Positions 19,767 to 29,741 are shown, numbered from the stretch's first letter. The stretch is DNA of 64,000 bases from Pseudomonas orientalis (GCF_002934065.1 NZ_CP018049.1:2230501-2294500), one strand, 5' to 3'. Program-made: numbers and translations. Notes: generated by a model not told the origin, from the letters alone.

Positions 19767-21083
19767 TCAGGTGTAGATAAACCGGTTCACGATTCCTTCC
19801 AGCATCTCCTGCCGACCACTCACGGCCTGCGGGTCCAGTTCGTTGGCAAACGCATGTTCGGCCAGGGATTGCAGGCTGAACTCGCCCGCCAGTACGGCTT
19901 TGCCCAGCGGCTGCTGCCAGCCGGCATAGCGCTGGTCCTTGAACTGTTGCAGGCGGTCGTTCTGCACCATGGCGGCCGCGCGCTCCAGGGCCAGGGCCAA
20001 CACATCCATGGCCGCCACGTGGCCGTGGAACAGGTCCACCTCGTCCAGGCTCTGGCGGCGTACCTTGGAATCGAAATTGTAGCCGCCATTCCTGAACCCG
20101 CCGGCCTTGAGGATTTCATAGGTGGCCAGGGTCATTTCCTCGACGCTGTTGGGAAACTGGTCGGTATCCCAGCCGTTCTGCGGGTCGCCACGGTTGGCGT
20201 CGATGCTGCCGAAAATTCCCAGGGACACGGCGGTGGCGATCTCATGATGAAAGCTGTGCCCGGCCAACGTCGCATGGTTGGCCTCGATATTCACCTTGAT
20301 CTCGTGCTCCAGGCCGTACTCGTGCAGGAAGCCGAACACCGTGGCGCTGTCGTAATCGTACTGATGCTTGGTCGGTTCCTGGGGCTTGGGCTCGATCAGC
20401 AGGTCGCCGGTAAAGCCGATCTTGTGTTTGTGCTCCACCACCATGCGCATGAACCGGCCAAGCTGCTCGCGCTCGCGCTTGAGGTCGGTGTTGAGCAGGG
20501 TTTCATAGCCTTCACGGCCGCCCCACAGCACGTAGTTGGAACCCTTGAGGCGCAGCGTGGCGTTCATTGCGCTGAACACTTGGGCGGCGGCGTAGGCGAA
20601 CACCTCAGGGTCAGGATTGCTCGCGGCGCCGGCGGCAAAGCGCGGGTTGCTGAAGCAATTGGCGGTGCCCCACAGCAACTTGATGCCGGTCTGTTCCTGA
20701 TGACGCTCCAGGTGATCGACCATCTGCGCAAAGTGGTTGCGGTACTCCTTGAGCGAACGGCCTTCAGGCGCCACGTCGGTGTCGTGGAAACTGTAGTAGT
20801 CGATGCCCAGCTTGGAGAAAAACTCGAAGGCCGCCTCCGCCTTGCCGATGGCCAGCTCCATTGGATCACCGCTGCGCTGCCACGGCCGCTTGAAGGTGCC
20901 CACTCCAAACATATCCGCCCCCGGCCACACAAAGGTGTGCCAGTAACAGGCGGCCATGCGCAGGTGCTCGCGCATGGGCTTGCCGAGGATCAGCTTGTTG
21001 GCGTCGTAGTGACGAAACGCGAGGGGAGAGTCGCTGGCAGGGCCTTCGAAGCGAACCTGCTCGACACCGGGGAAGTACGGCAT
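19767..21083 (-). CDS. xylA: Xylose isomerase
   Basis: 438 residues, the length of the longer (class II) xylose isomerases. It converts D-xylose to D-xylulose. Motifs include [10 protein letters not shown], with the catalytic histidine, the metal-site segment [14 protein letters not shown], and [12 protein letters not shown]. It heads the xylA-xylF-xylG-xylH group and faces xylR divergently. No xylulokinase gene is in the window. In P. fluorescens SBW25 the kinase for this pathway is reported to be encoded elsewhere with the mannitol genes. Confidence 0.96.
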   Translation of the reverse strand: MPYFPGVEQVRFEGPASDSPLAFRHYDANKLILGKPMREHLRMAACYWHTFVWPGADMFGVGTFKRPWQRSGDPMELAIGKAEAAFEFFSKLGIDYYSFHDTDVAPEGRSLKEYRNHFAQMVDHLERHQEQTGIKLLWGTANCFSNPRFAAGAASNPDPEVFAYAAAQVFSAMNATLRLKGSNYVLWGGREGYETLLNTDLKREREQLGRFMRMVVEHKHKIGFTGDLLIEPKPQEPTKHQYDYDSATVFGFLHEYGLEHEIKVNIEANHATLAGHSFHHEIATAVSLGIFGSIDANRGDPQNGWDTDQFPNSVEEMTLATYEILKAGGFRNGGYNFDSKVRRQSLDEVDLFHGHVAAMDVLALALERAAAMVQNDRLQQFKDQRYAGWQQPLGKAVLAGEFSLQSLAEHAFANELDPQAVSGRQEMLEGIVNRFIYT

Positions 21084-21149
21084 GGGGTTTTCCTTATTGT
21101 TCTTGGCGGTGTCTGGATACTAGCAACGGCACTGGGGCTGCTGATTATG

Positions 21150-21176
21150 AAAATCACCAAGGGGTGGTGCGATTTT
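21150..21176. promoter_or_regulatory. Candidate XylR operator between xylA and xylR
   Basis: AAAATCACC (21150-21158) and GGTGCGATTTT (21166-21176) form an imperfect inverted repeat in the 139-bp divergent region, on the xylR side. It is the strongest symmetric element there, but direct-repeat sites are also used by AraC proteins, so this is tentative. Confidence 0.35.
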
Positions 21177-21222
21177 GTGCAGTCAGGTCTAGTCTGTCTC
21201 CACCGGCCCGAGGACAAAAACA

Positions 21223-22398
21223 ATGAAAACCCTACCGCCCGTGCACCGCATTGCCTTGCTCTTCAACGGCAGCAAAATCTACGACCGTGGCATCATCGCC
21301 GGTATCGGCAATTACCTGAGCAGCACCCGTGCGTCCTGGGATTTGTTCCTGGAGGAGGATTTCCTCTGTCGCCTGCGCGGCATCGAGCGTTGGCAGGGCG
21401 ATGGAATCATTGCCGATTTCGATGACCCGCTGATTGGTGAGGCGTTGGCCGGGAGTCGGATACCGGTGGTGGCGGTGGGCGGGTCGTATGAGGACGTCAG
21501 CCTGTACCCCAAGGGGATTCCCTATGTAGCGACCGATAACCATGCCCTCATGAAGCTGGCCTACGAGCACCTGATCGAGGCCGGGCTGACGCGGTTTGCC
21601 TGTTTCAGCCTGCCCGAAGCCCAGGCCAATCGCTGGGCCCAGGAGCGTGAGAAGGCGTTTCGCGGCTTGATGCAGCGCGATGGTTTGCAGGTGGAGATCT
21701 ATCGCGGCCTGGGCACCAGCGCGCCGTTGTGGGACAGCGCGGTGGAGCAGCAGATTGCCTGGTTGCACAGCCTGCCCAAGCCCATCGGCATTATTGCCGT
21801 GACCGACGCCCGTGCCCGGCAACTGTTGCAGGCCTGCCTGACCGCAGGCATTGCGGTGCCGGAGGAAGTGGCGCTGATCGGTATCGACAACGACCCGCTG
21901 ACCCGCACGCTGACGCGGGTGCCGCTCAGTTCGGTGATCCAGGGCACCGAAACCATGGGCCGCACCGCCGCCGCGCTGCTGCATCAGATGCTGCATGGCA
22001 AACCCTGTGCGGGTACGCAGGTGCTGGTGCCGCCGGACGCGATCAACGTGCAGGCCTCCAGCCTGCATCAACCTTTGGGCAATCCCTATGTGATGCAGGC
22101 CCTGCTGTTCATTCGTCAATACGCCTGCCAGGGCATCAAGACCGCGCAGGTGGCGGCGTATGTCGGGGTGTCGCGTTCATCCTTGGAGTCGCACTTTCGC
22201 AAGGTGCGCGGGTGCAGCGTGCACGACGAGATCCTGCGCTTCAAACTCGCCGCCGCCGCCAGGGGCCTGGAAAACCAGGCGCTGGCGATTGCCGATATTG
22301 CGCAGACCTGCGGGTTCACCTCGGCGCAATACCTGCACACGGTGTTTCGCCGCGAGTACGGGTGTACGCCGCGGCAGTACCAGCAGGGCGCGGCTTAG
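21223..22398 (+). CDS. xylR: Xylose operon regulator, AraC family with LacI-type sugar domain
   Basis: 391 residues in the XylR architecture: an N-terminal periplasmic-binding-like ligand domain (about residues 1-275) and a C-terminal AraC double helix-turn-helix (about 285-390, with VAAYVGVSRSSLESHFRKV and DIAQTCGFTSAQYLHTVFRREYG shown here only in part as key segments). Known homologues activate xylA and xylFGH when xylose binds. It is divergent from xylA, and its last four bases overlap the stop of the convergent porin gene. Confidence 0.95.
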   Translation: MKTLPPVHRIALLFNGSKIYDRGIIAGIGNYLSSTRASWDLFLEEDFLCRLRGIERWQGDGIIADFDDPLIGEALAGSRIPVVAVGGSYEDVSLYPKGIPYVATDNHALMKLAYEHLIEAGLTRFACFSLPEAQANRWAQEREKAFRGLMQRDGLQVEIYRGLGTSAPLWDSAVEQQIAWLHSLPKPIGIIAVTDARARQLLQACLTAGIAVPEEVALIGIDNDPLTRTLTRVPLSSVIQGTETMGRTAAALLHQMLHGKPCAGTQVLVPPDAINVQASSLHQPLGNPYVMQALLFIRQYACQGIKTAQVAAYVGVSRSSLESHFRKVRGCSVHDEILRFKLAAAARGLENQALAIADIAQTCGFTSAQYLHTVFRREYGCTPRQYQQGAA

Positions 22399-23660
22399 AA
22401 CACCGCCTTGACCTGCATACCCAGGATCAGCGCATTGTCGATATGCTTCCCGGAAAATGCCCCCGGTTCGATGATGTATTGCACATCCGGACGCAAGGTC
22501 AGCCACGGCGTGGCCTGATAGCCATAACTGAGTTCGATCAACTGCTCGGCGCTGTCCAGGGCAGGGTAGGGGTTGCCTGCATTGAAGGCCGCCAGTTCCT
22601 GTACATCGCGACTGCGCGGGTTCGGCACGGCGCGGCCATAGCCCAGGGCGACGGTGTCGCGCGGGCGGCCTTCGAACGGTTTGTACAACACCACGCCCGC
22701 GCCATACCACTTGCTGAACGGCGAGGCCGCCTCGCTGGCCGCCGAATATTGACCGAAGGCATGCAGGCTGCGGCCCTGGGACGTCGGCGAGGCCCACACG
22801 GCCTGGTCGATCAACAGGTAGTGGCCGCCACGCCCGCTGACCTCTTTGTCGCTGCCGATGCGTTTGACATCGGAGCTGTCGTAGTAATAACCGAGCTTGT
22901 ATTCACCCGGCAGGCTGCCGGTGTGTTTGTAGATCAGCTCGATGGGCACGACCGTGCCGGTGGTGTGTTTGGGCCCCAGGTGCCAGGCGCGGCTGGAATT
23001 GCCGTTGCTGGACGGGTCGACATTGAACGCGGCCACGCGCAGTTGCCAGTTGGGCGAGAAGTCGTATTTCACTCGCGCGCCCAGGTGCGCATTCGGGTAG
23101 TTGGCCCAGCCGCTGCCGCCCGACATGTTCAACGGGTGCCCGCAGAACCCGGCGTTCATGAAGTTGCACAGGATGCCGCTGTCCAGGCCGCCGAGGTCAT
23201 TGCCCATGGCCATGTAGCCGAGCTTGAGGTTAAGTGCCGGGGTGAACAGCGTGCGTTCGTAGCTCAACTCGGTGAGGCGGGTGTAGAGGCCACCGTAGTT
23301 CTCCTGGATCGGCAGGCGGTTGCCCACCAGGTCGTCGGAGGCACTGTTGCCGCGTCGGTCGTTGATGGTCAGCTGGATGCGGTCGCCGTTGTTGAGACCG
23401 TAGAGTTTGCCCAGGTCGAACTGCACACCGAGCTTGAGATTCTGTGAATAGCGCGCCGAGCGATGCTGGCCGCCGTGGGCGTTGTAGGCGGTCTCGCCGC
23501 TGTAGTCGCCGCTGAAGCGCACGCCCTGGTCGTCGAGTTCGCGGCGCAGGCCGCCCCAGTCGCCGGTCAGGGTGGTGTCGTCGGCTTGAACGGGCAGGGC
23601 GGCGGCAAAGGCCAGGCCCAGCACCAGGCGCCCAAGGCACGTATGAGAAGTAGGGTTCAT
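22395..23660 (-). CDS. oprB: OprB-family carbohydrate-selective porin
   Basis: 421 residues from the ATG at 23660, with a signal peptide cleaved after VQA (residue 26) and a C-terminal phenylalanine typical of outer-membrane barrels. Features of OprB are DWGGLRRELDDQGV near the mature N-terminus, YTRLTELSYERTLF and the C-terminal block beginning with PWLTLRPDVQY. OprB porins let glucose and other aldoses cross the outer membrane. It follows gcd by 57 bp on the same strand, so porin and periplasmic glucose dehydrogenase are probably co-expressed. Confidence 0.92.
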   Translation of the reverse strand: MNPTSHTCLGRLVLGLAFAAALPVQADDTTLTGDWGGLRRELDDQGVRFSGDYSGETAYNAHGGQHRSARYSQNLKLGVQFDLGKLYGLNNGDRIQLTINDRRGNSASDDLVGNRLPIQENYGGLYTRLTELSYERTLFTPALNLKLGYMAMGNDLGGLDSGILCNFMNAGFCGHPLNMSGGSGWANYPNAHLGARVKYDFSPNWQLRVAAFNVDPSSNGNSSRAWHLGPKHTTGTVVPIELIYKHTGSLPGEYKLGYYYDSSDVKRIGSDKEVSGRGGHYLLIDQAVWASPTSQGRSLHAFGQYSAASEAASPFSKWYGAGVVLYKPFEGRPRDTVALGYGRAVPNPRSRDVQELAAFNAGNPYPALDSAEQLIELSYGYQATPWLTLRPDVQYIIEPGAFSGKHIDNALILGMQVKAVF

Positions 23661-23717
23661 GGAGGATTTTCCAGACACAAAAGCGCGGTGCGGGCGCACC
23701 GCGCTAACAAGGGGTTG

Positions 23718-26126
23718 TTACGGCAAGGCGTAGGCGATCACGTAGTCGCCACGGTCGGTGGACTGGCGTGCACCGCCGGCGGTGACGACGATGTACTGCT
23801 TGCCGGTTTTCGGCGACACGTAGGTCATCGGGCCGCCCTGGCTGCCCACCGGCAGGCGGGCTTTCCAGATTTCATCACCGTTGCCGCTGTTGAAGGCGCG
23901 CAGGTAGAAGTCCTGGGTGCCGGCGATAAAGATCAGGCCACCCTGGGTCGACAGCGTACCGCCGAGGGTCGGCAGGCCGACTTTGATCGGCAGGTGCATG
24001 CGGATGCCCAGGGGGCCGGTGTCTTCAACGGTGCCTACCGGTACTTGCCAGGCGATTTTCTGCGTCTTCATGTCGATGGCGGTCAAGGTGCCGAACGGCG
24101 GCGCCTGGCACGGAATGCCGGCCACCGACAGGAAGCGGTTCTTGTTCACCGCGTACGGCGTGCCCTTGAGCGGCACGGCGCCCATGCCGGTGTTCAGCGC
24201 TTCGCCACCGGAGGCGGCCAGGGCCTTGTTCTGCGACGGCACCATCTGGATCCACAGGCCCAGGCGCATGTCGTTGACGAAGATAAAGCCGTGCACCGGG
24301 TCGGTGGAAATACTGCCCCAGTTCATGCCGCCCAGGGAGCCCGGGAAGCTCAGGGATTTATCGGTGCCCGGCGCGGTGTACAGGCCGTCGTAGCGCATGC
24401 CCTTGAAGTCGATGCGGCACAGCAACTGGTCATACGGCGTGGCGCCCCACATGTCCGATTCGGTCAGGGTCTGTGCGCCGATCTGCGGCATGCCCAGGGA
24501 CTTGGGCTGGGTGGGGGAGTACGGCTCGTTAGGAATGTTCGCGGCTTTGACCGGCACTTCCTGCACGTCGGTCAACGGCTTGCCGGTGGCGCGGTCGAGT
24601 ACATAGATCTGCCCGGCCTTGGTGCCGATCACCACGGCGGGCACCGCCTTGTCGCTGCCCGGCGGGGTGAAATCGATCAGGCTGGGTTGCATCGGCAGGT
24701 CGAAGTCCCACAGGTCATTGTGGACCGTCTGGTACACCCATTTCTCGGCGCCGGTGGAGGCGTCCAGCGCGAGTACCGAAGCACCGTATTTATGATTGAG
24801 CTGGGTGCGCTCCACGCCATAGATGTCGGTGGACGAGCTGCCCATCGGCAGGAAGACCGTGTTCATCAGCGGGTCGTAGGACATCGGTGCCCAGCTGTTC
24901 GGGGTGCTGCGCACGTAGGTGCTGCCAGCGGCTGGTGCGTGTTTGTCTTCAGGGTTGCCGGGGTCGAACGCCCAGCGCATCTGCCCGCTGATTACATCGA
25001 AACCACGGATCACGCCGCCCGGCATATCGGTTTGCACGTTATCCGCGACGCGACCACCCACCACCACCGTGGTGCCGGCAATCAGCGGCGCCGAGGACAG
25101 TTGGTAGTAGCTGTCCGGGACGTTACCCAGGCCGGCCTTCAAATCCACCTGGCCGTGGGTGCCGAAGTCTTCGCAGAATTTGCCAGTGTCGGCGTCCACG
25201 GCGATCAGACGTGCATCGATGGTGTTGGTCAGCAGACGACGCTGGCATTGCGCACCGGCGGGCACGCTGGCGGCAATGACCGGCGAGCTGCCTTGTTGGG
25301 TGGGCTGGGCAATCGGCGCAGTGGCGTCGAAGTAGGCCATGCCACGGCAGCGCTGCCAGACCGCCGATTGGGCATTGATCTCGTTCTTCCACAGCTCCTT
25401 GCCGGTGTCGGCGTCGAGCGCGATGAGGTTGTTGTGCGGGGTGCAGATAAACACTTTGTTGCCGATCTGCAGGGGCGTCAGTTGGTCCTCGGCACCGTTG
25501 CCGTCGCTGATCGCCACGTCACCGGTGTGGTAGGTCCAGGCGACTTTGAGCTTGTCGATGTTGTCGCGATTGATCTGGTCCAGCGCGGCGAAGCGGCTGC
25601 CGCCCTCGGTGTTGCCGTAGTGGGCCCAGTCTTTCTGGGCATCGGCCGCAGCCACCGGGGTGATGCCTGGGCCTGCACCGGTTGGCGCTACGCTTGGGTG
25701 AGCGACGAACATATTGCCCGCCGCCACTGCCACGCCGAGCGTCAGCACGGCAGCGACGCCGTACGCACCACGCGCCGGTTTGCCGACCAGCAACGGATAC
25801 ACCAGCGCGACCACGATACCGATCACGGCGAACATGAACAGGCGCGAGAACAGCGGCCAGTACACCAGGCCCACGTCCGCGACGGCCCAGACGGCCGTGC
25901 CGACCAGGAACGCGGCGAACAGCCAGGCACCCGCCGGGTTGCGCCGGGCAATCATCAGCCCGGCAATGGCCATGGCCACACCACCGACCAGGAAGTACCA
26001 GGAACCTCCCAGGCTGATCAATTTGGCGCCGCCGACGGCGAGCGCAAGGCCAAGCAGGGCGATGATCACGCCCAGGCCAAGGAGTAGGAATCTAGAGACG
26101 CCAGCGGCGCGCGATGCTCGTTTCAT
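23718..26126 (-). CDS. gcd: Membrane-bound PQQ-dependent glucose dehydrogenase
   Basis: 802 residues. Five membrane helices occupy about residues 10-150, followed by a large PQQ-binding beta-propeller facing the periplasm. Visible family features are DWAHYGNTEGGSRFAALDQI, the quinoprotein repeats (LDADTGKELWK, LDASTGAEKW) and GSMGGMNWG-like turns. It oxidises glucose and, less well, other aldoses such as xylose and arabinose to lactones, donating electrons to ubiquinone. Its position between xyl and porin genes fits a general periplasmic sugar oxidation role. Confidence 0.95.
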   Translation of the reverse strand: MKRASRAAGVSRFLLLGLGVIIALLGLALAVGGAKLISLGGSWYFLVGGVAMAIAGLMIARRNPAGAWLFAAFLVGTAVWAVADVGLVYWPLFSRLFMFAVIGIVVALVYPLLVGKPARGAYGVAAVLTLGVAVAAGNMFVAHPSVAPTGAGPGITPVAAADAQKDWAHYGNTEGGSRFAALDQINRDNIDKLKVAWTYHTGDVAISDGNGAEDQLTPLQIGNKVFICTPHNNLIALDADTGKELWKNEINAQSAVWQRCRGMAYFDATAPIAQPTQQGSSPVIAASVPAGAQCQRRLLTNTIDARLIAVDADTGKFCEDFGTHGQVDLKAGLGNVPDSYYQLSSAPLIAGTTVVVGGRVADNVQTDMPGGVIRGFDVISGQMRWAFDPGNPEDKHAPAAGSTYVRSTPNSWAPMSYDPLMNTVFLPMGSSSTDIYGVERTQLNHKYGASVLALDASTGAEKWVYQTVHNDLWDFDLPMQPSLIDFTPPGSDKAVPAVVIGTKAGQIYVLDRATGKPLTDVQEVPVKAANIPNEPYSPTQPKSLGMPQIGAQTLTESDMWGATPYDQLLCRIDFKGMRYDGLYTAPGTDKSLSFPGSLGGMNWGSISTDPVHGFIFVNDMRLGLWIQMVPSQNKALAASGGEALNTGMGAVPLKGTPYAVNKNRFLSVAGIPCQAPPFGTLTAIDMKTQKIAWQVPVGTVEDTGPLGIRMHLPIKVGLPTLGGTLSTQGGLIFIAGTQDFYLRAFNSGNGDEIWKARLPVGSQGGPMTYVSPKTGKQYIVVTAGGARQSTDRGDYVIAYALP

Positions 26127-26289
26127 GTCGAAAGGACTCGAGTGAGAGAGGGCAAGGGCGCGATTTTAGCAAGATAAGTAACTGGTTAGTACATTATGCT
26201 CGTGCAATAGACTGTTACAGATGCTGCGATGATGGGCCGAGGGCAAAGAACGTAGGACGGGCAAGCCCTGATGCCGGTCACCGCCCTTT

Positions 26290-26387
26290 GTAGGAGCGAG
26301 CTTGCTCGCGAAAAACTCACAGACACCGCGTTGATTCAGGAAGCACGCGTTATCGTTGACGTTTTTCGCGAGCAAGCTCGCTCCTAC
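26290..26387. repeat. Family-2 REPIN at the left edge of the flavin-monooxygenase block
   Basis: GTAGGAGCGAGCTTGCTCGC and its complement enclose a spacer with CACGCGTTATCGTTGACG. A copy in the same orientation lies at 42259-42356, on the other side of the catabolic block. The rest of the 280-bp interval 26127-26406 shows nothing recognisable. Confidence 0.92.
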
Positions 26388-26406
26388 AGAGGGCGCCGGC
26401 AGTCGG

Positions 26407-27450
26407 TCAGCGAAACGCTGGCATTACCTGCTCGATAAACAGTGTCAGGGACTTCTTTTTCTCGGCATGGGGCAGGCTGTTGTCGCACCAGAAGCTGAAC
26501 TCATCCACGCCCAGTTCCTGGTAGTACTGAATGCGCGGGATGATCTCTTCTGCGGTGCCGATCATCGCGGTTTTGTGCAGGCTCTCCAGCTCGAACTCTG
26601 GGCGCGCGGCGAACTTCTCTTCCGGGCTTGGCTCCAGGAAACCGTTGACCGGCACGCTCTTGTTGCCGAACCAGGCATCGAAGGTGCGATAGAACTTCGA
26701 GATCGCCTTGGCCCCGACTTTCCAGCCCTGGGGATCATCAGCGGCGTGCACGTGGGTGTGGCGCAGCACCATCAATTGCGGGCGGGGCACGCCAGGGTTG
26801 TTGTCCAGGGCAGCCTGGAATTTGTTTTTCAGGTCCAGGACTTCTTCGTCGCCTTTCATCAGCGGCGTGACCATCACGTTGCAGCCGTTGGCCACTGCAA
26901 AATTGTGGGAGTCGGGGTCGCGGGCGGCGATCCACATCGGTGGGGTGGGCTGCTGGATCGGCTTGGGCACACTGGTGGAGGTGGGGAATTTCCAGATGTC
27001 GCCGTCATGGGCGTAGTCGCCTTGCCACAGGGCGCGCACCACCGGCACCATTTCGCGCAGGGCCTGGCCGCCGCTCGAGGCGGGCATGCCGCCGGCCATG
27101 CGGTCGAATTCAACCTGGTAAGCGCCACGGGCCAGGCCCACTTCCATGCGTCCGTTGCTGATCACGTCGAGCAACGCGCATTCCCCCGCCACCCGCAGCG
27201 GGTGCCAGAACGGCGCGATGATGGTGCCGGCGCCCAGACGAATCGTGGTGGTCCGGGCCGCAAGGTAAGCCAGCAACGGCATCGGGCTCGGCGATATGGT
27301 GTATTCCATCGCGTGGTGTTCGCCAATCCACACGGTGCTGAAGCCACCGGCTTCGGCCATCAGGGTCAGTTCGGTCAAGTCTTCGAACAACTGACGGTGG
27401 CTGACGCTTTCATCCCAGCGTTCCATGTGTACGAACAGCGAAAATTTCAT
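26407..27450 (-). CDS. LLM-class (luciferase-like) flavin-dependent monooxygenase
   Basis: 347 residues from the ATG at 27450 (MKFSLFVHMERW). The sequence is a bacterial luciferase-type TIM barrel, with AEAGGFSTVWIGEHH near the N-terminus, RLGAGTIIAPFWHP, SNGRMEVGLARGAYQVEFDR and PPMWIAARDPDS. Such enzymes use FMNH2 from a partner reductase plus O2 to oxygenate, and sometimes cleave, small organic molecules; RutA (uracil) and TgnA (trigonelline) are relatives. It follows a flavin reductase gene on the same strand, so the pair is probably a two-component monooxygenase. The substrate is unknown. Confidence 0.88.
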   Translation of the reverse strand: MKFSLFVHMERWDESVSHRQLFEDLTELTLMAEAGGFSTVWIGEHHAMEYTISPSPMPLLAYLAARTTTIRLGAGTIIAPFWHPLRVAGECALLDVISNGRMEVGLARGAYQVEFDRMAGGMPASSGGQALREMVPVVRALWQGDYAHDGDIWKFPTSTSVPKPIQQPTPPMWIAARDPDSHNFAVANGCNVMVTPLMKGDEEVLDLKNKFQAALDNNPGVPRPQLMVLRHTHVHAADDPQGWKVGAKAISKFYRTFDAWFGNKSVPVNGFLEPSPEEKFAARPEFELESLHKTAMIGTAEEIIPRIQYYQELGVDEFSFWCDNSLPHAEKKKSLTLFIEQVMPAFR

Positions 27451-27507
27451 GACGCGTACCTCGGATCTATTGTTATTTTTCCGCAAAAAAACGGGTTGAG
27501 CGGGGTG

Positions 27508-27993
27508 TCAGGCAGGCACCGGCAGGGTACCCATCTTGCCGTGGCAATACACCAGGGGGTTGTTCGGTTGCGCCGGCACGATCAGGTTCTCGACGGCGCC
27601 CACCATGATGGCGTGATCGCCGCCTTCGTATTCGCGCCACAGCTGGCATTCAATGACCGCCGTGGCGTTGGCCAGGATCGGATTGCCCAGTGCACTCAGG
27701 GTCCACTCGATGCCCTGGGCCTTGTCCTTGCCTTTGCGCGCAAAGGCATAGGCTTCGCTCTGCTGCCCGCCGGACAGCACATGGATGGCGAAGCGTTTGT
27801 TCCTGATCAGTACGGGATAGGAGTCGGAGCTGTAGTTGGGGCAGAAGAGCACCAGGGCCGGGTCCATGGACAGCGAGCTGAACGCACTGGCGGTGAGGCC
27901 GACGATTTGCCCGTCGTCATCCAGCGTAGTAATCACGGTGACCCCGGACGGAAACGAACCCATCACTTGTTTGTAGATGGCGGCATCGATCAT
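27508..27993 (-). CDS. Flavin reductase, RutF/HpaC type (copy 1)
   Basis: 161 residues of the flavin reductase-like FMN-binding family, with FPSGVTVITTLD, GLTASAFSSLSMDPALVLFCPN and the GGDHAIMVGAVENL segment containing the conserved GDH. It reduces FMN with NAD(P)H and passes FMNH2 to a monooxygenase, here most likely the LLM protein 57 bp downstream. It is a close paralogue of the reductase at 38753-39238; most positions are identical. A GntR-type operator lies 48 bp before the start codon. Confidence 0.92.
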   Translation of the reverse strand: MIDAAIYKQVMGSFPSGVTVITTLDDDGQIVGLTASAFSSLSMDPALVLFCPNYSSDSYPVLIRNKRFAIHVLSGGQQSEAYAFARKGKDKAQGIEWTLSALGNPILANATAVIECQLWREYEGGDHAIMVGAVENLIVPAQPNNPLVYCHGKMGTLPVPA

Positions 27994-28041
27994 GGGATGG
28001 TCCTCTGCTATGAAGCGGTTTTTTTAAATTTATAGGTCTGA

Positions 28042-28066
28042 TGGTATACCGTAATACAGGAGTTGC
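28042..28066. promoter_or_regulatory. Regulon operator site A (flavin reductase-monooxygenase operon)
   Basis: The 15-mer TGGTATACCGTAATA at 28042-28056 differs by one base from the copy at 42227. It lies about 50 bp upstream of the flavin reductase start. It is one of five copies of TGGWATACCRTAATA, all in promoter regions of the 26.4-42.2 kb block. The GntR protein at 37574-38326 is the likely binder. Confidence 0.75.
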
Positions 28067-28214
28067 AAGGGCTTTTTTGGACAGGCGATAAACGTGTCCG
28101 GAGCCCGCCAAAGTCCTTTATTACGGGGATTTATCCCGTGATGGCGGTTGTTCTCGGGGCGCGATTGCCGGATCAGAGGCGGGCTAAAACAGCGGATCAG
28201 TCTTGTTAAAATGT

Positions 28215-28239
28215 TGGAATACCATAATATGGTGTTCGT
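28215..28239. promoter_or_regulatory. Regulon operator site B (NCS1 permease)
   Basis: TGGAATACCATAATA at 28215-28229 continues into ATGGTGTTC, giving a 25-bp imperfect palindrome like site C at 34936-34960. It lies about 75 bp upstream of the permease start. Together with site A it leaves about 160 bp between the two divergent units, enough for separate control. The remainder of the 320-bp gap 27994-28313 contains no gene. Confidence 0.72.
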
Positions 28240-28313
28240 CTGAGGGGGAGCCATCGAGCTTCCTTCGGATGGCGTCAAACAACTATAAGATCAGACAAGC
28301 GCGAGTTATTCCT

Positions 28314-29720
28314 ATGCCTCAGATGTCCCGGCAAGACCCCCTGATCGAGCATCACACGGTCGATTACGTCCCCCTCGCAGAGCGCCACGGGAAGGCCCGC
28401 GATCTGTTCACGTTATGGTTCAGTACCAATATCGCGCCGCTGCCCATCGTCACCGGTGCGATGGTGGCCCAGGTGTTCCATCTCAACCTGCTGTGGGGGC
28501 TGCTGGCGATTGCCCTCGGGCATCTGCTGGGCGGCGTGGTGATTGCCCTGGCCTCGGCCCAGGGCCCGCGCATGGGCATCCCGCAGATGGTGCAGAGCCG
28601 TGGCCAGTTCGGGCGCTACGGCGCGCTGCTGATCGTGTTTTTCGCGGCGCTGATCTACATCGGCTTTTTCATTTCCAATATTGTGCTGGCCGGCAAATCC
28701 ATCGTCGGCATCGTGCCCTCGGTGCCGGTGCCGGCGAGCATCCTGATCGGCGCGCTCAGCGCCACGGCCATCGGCGTGATCGGCTACCGCTTTATCCATA
28801 CCTTGAACCGCATCGGCACCTGGGTGATGGGCAGCGCGTTGCTCGCCGGTTTTGTCTACATCTTTGCCCATGACCTGCCGGCCGACTTCCTCACCCGTGG
28901 CGGCTTCAACGCCGCCGGCTGGCTGGCCACGGTGTCGCTCGGGATCATCTGGCAGATCAGCTTCTCGCCCTACACCAGCGACTATTCGCGTTACCTGCCG
29001 GCGGACATCGGCATCACCCGGCCGTTTATTGCCACCTACCTGGGCGCAACCCTGGGCACCATCCTGTCGTTCGCCTTCGGCCTGGTGGCGGCGCTGGCCA
29101 CACCGGAAGGCACCGAAGCCATGGTCGCGGTCAAGCAAGCCACCGGCGCGCTGGGGCCGATCCTGATGGTGCTGTTTTTGCTCAATATCATCAGCCACAA
29201 CGCCCTGAACCTGTACGGCGCGGTGCTCTCGATCATCACCTCGATCCAGACCTTCGCCAGCCGCTGGACCCCCAGCATCAAGGTGCGCGTGGTGCTGTCA
29301 GGCGTGATCCTCGCCGGTTGCTGCTTGGTGGCGCTGGGTGCGTCGGCGGACTTCATCGCGCAATTCATCGGACTGATCCTCGCGCTGTTGCTGGTGCTGG
29401 TGCCTTGGGCGTCGATCAACCTGATCGATTTCTACCTCATCAAGCGCGGGGTGTATGACATTGCCTCGATTTTCCAGGCGGATGGCGGGGTGTATGGCCG
29501 ATTTAACCTGCATGCGATCGTTGCGTACTTCATCGGGATCATCGTGCAACTGCCGTTTGCCAATACGTCGTTGTATGTGGGGCCCTGGGCCAACCTGGTG
29601 GAAGGCGCGGACTTGTCGTGGCTGGTGGGGTTGGCGGTGACGTGTCCGTTGTATTACTGCCTGGCGACGCGCAAGCAAACGCAGAAGGTCCGGGCGGCGA
29701 AGCTGGGTTATTCGGACTGA
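28314..29720 (+). CDS. NCS1-family permease (purine-cytosine/uracil/allantoin type)
   Basis: 468 residues from the ATG at 28314; the frame is open further upstream but runs through operator B. About 12 membrane helices. The segments FTLWFSTNIAPLPIVTGAM, GPRMGIPQMVQSRGQFGRYGA-type region (shortened here) and ISFSPYTSDYSRYLP are characteristic of NCS1 carriers of nucleobases, allantoin, hydantoin and related N-heterocycles. Its place in the regulon suggests that the compound attacked by the monooxygenase is such a heterocycle. This is inference from family and context. Confidence 0.88.
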   Translation: MPQMSRQDPLIEHHTVDYVPLAERHGKARDLFTLWFSTNIAPLPIVTGAMVAQVFHLNLLWGLLAIALGHLLGGVVIALASAQGPRMGIPQMVQSRGQFGRYGALLIVFFAALIYIGFFISNIVLAGKSIVGIVPSVPVPASILIGALSATAIGVIGYRFIHTLNRIGTWVMGSALLAGFVYIFAHDLPADFLTRGGFNAAGWLATVSLGIIWQISFSPYTSDYSRYLPADIGITRPFIATYLGATLGTILSFAFGLVAALATPEGTEAMVAVKQATGALGPILMVLFLLNIISHNALNLYGAVLSIITSIQTFASRWTPSIKVRVVLSGVILAGCCLVALGASADFIAQFIGLILALLLVLVPWASINLIDFYLIKRGVYDIASIFQADGGVYGRFNLHAIVAYFIGIIVQLPFANTSLYVGPWANLVEGADLSWLVGLAVTCPLYYCLATRKQTQKVRAAKLGYSD

Positions 29721-29741
29721 ACCCTCACGTCACATCAAATA

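Noticed and set aside
23463..26087. An 874-codon open frame on the plus strand
   Set aside because: Antisense to gcd and the end of the porin gene, both of which have convincing family motifs, signal or membrane segments and sensible starts.
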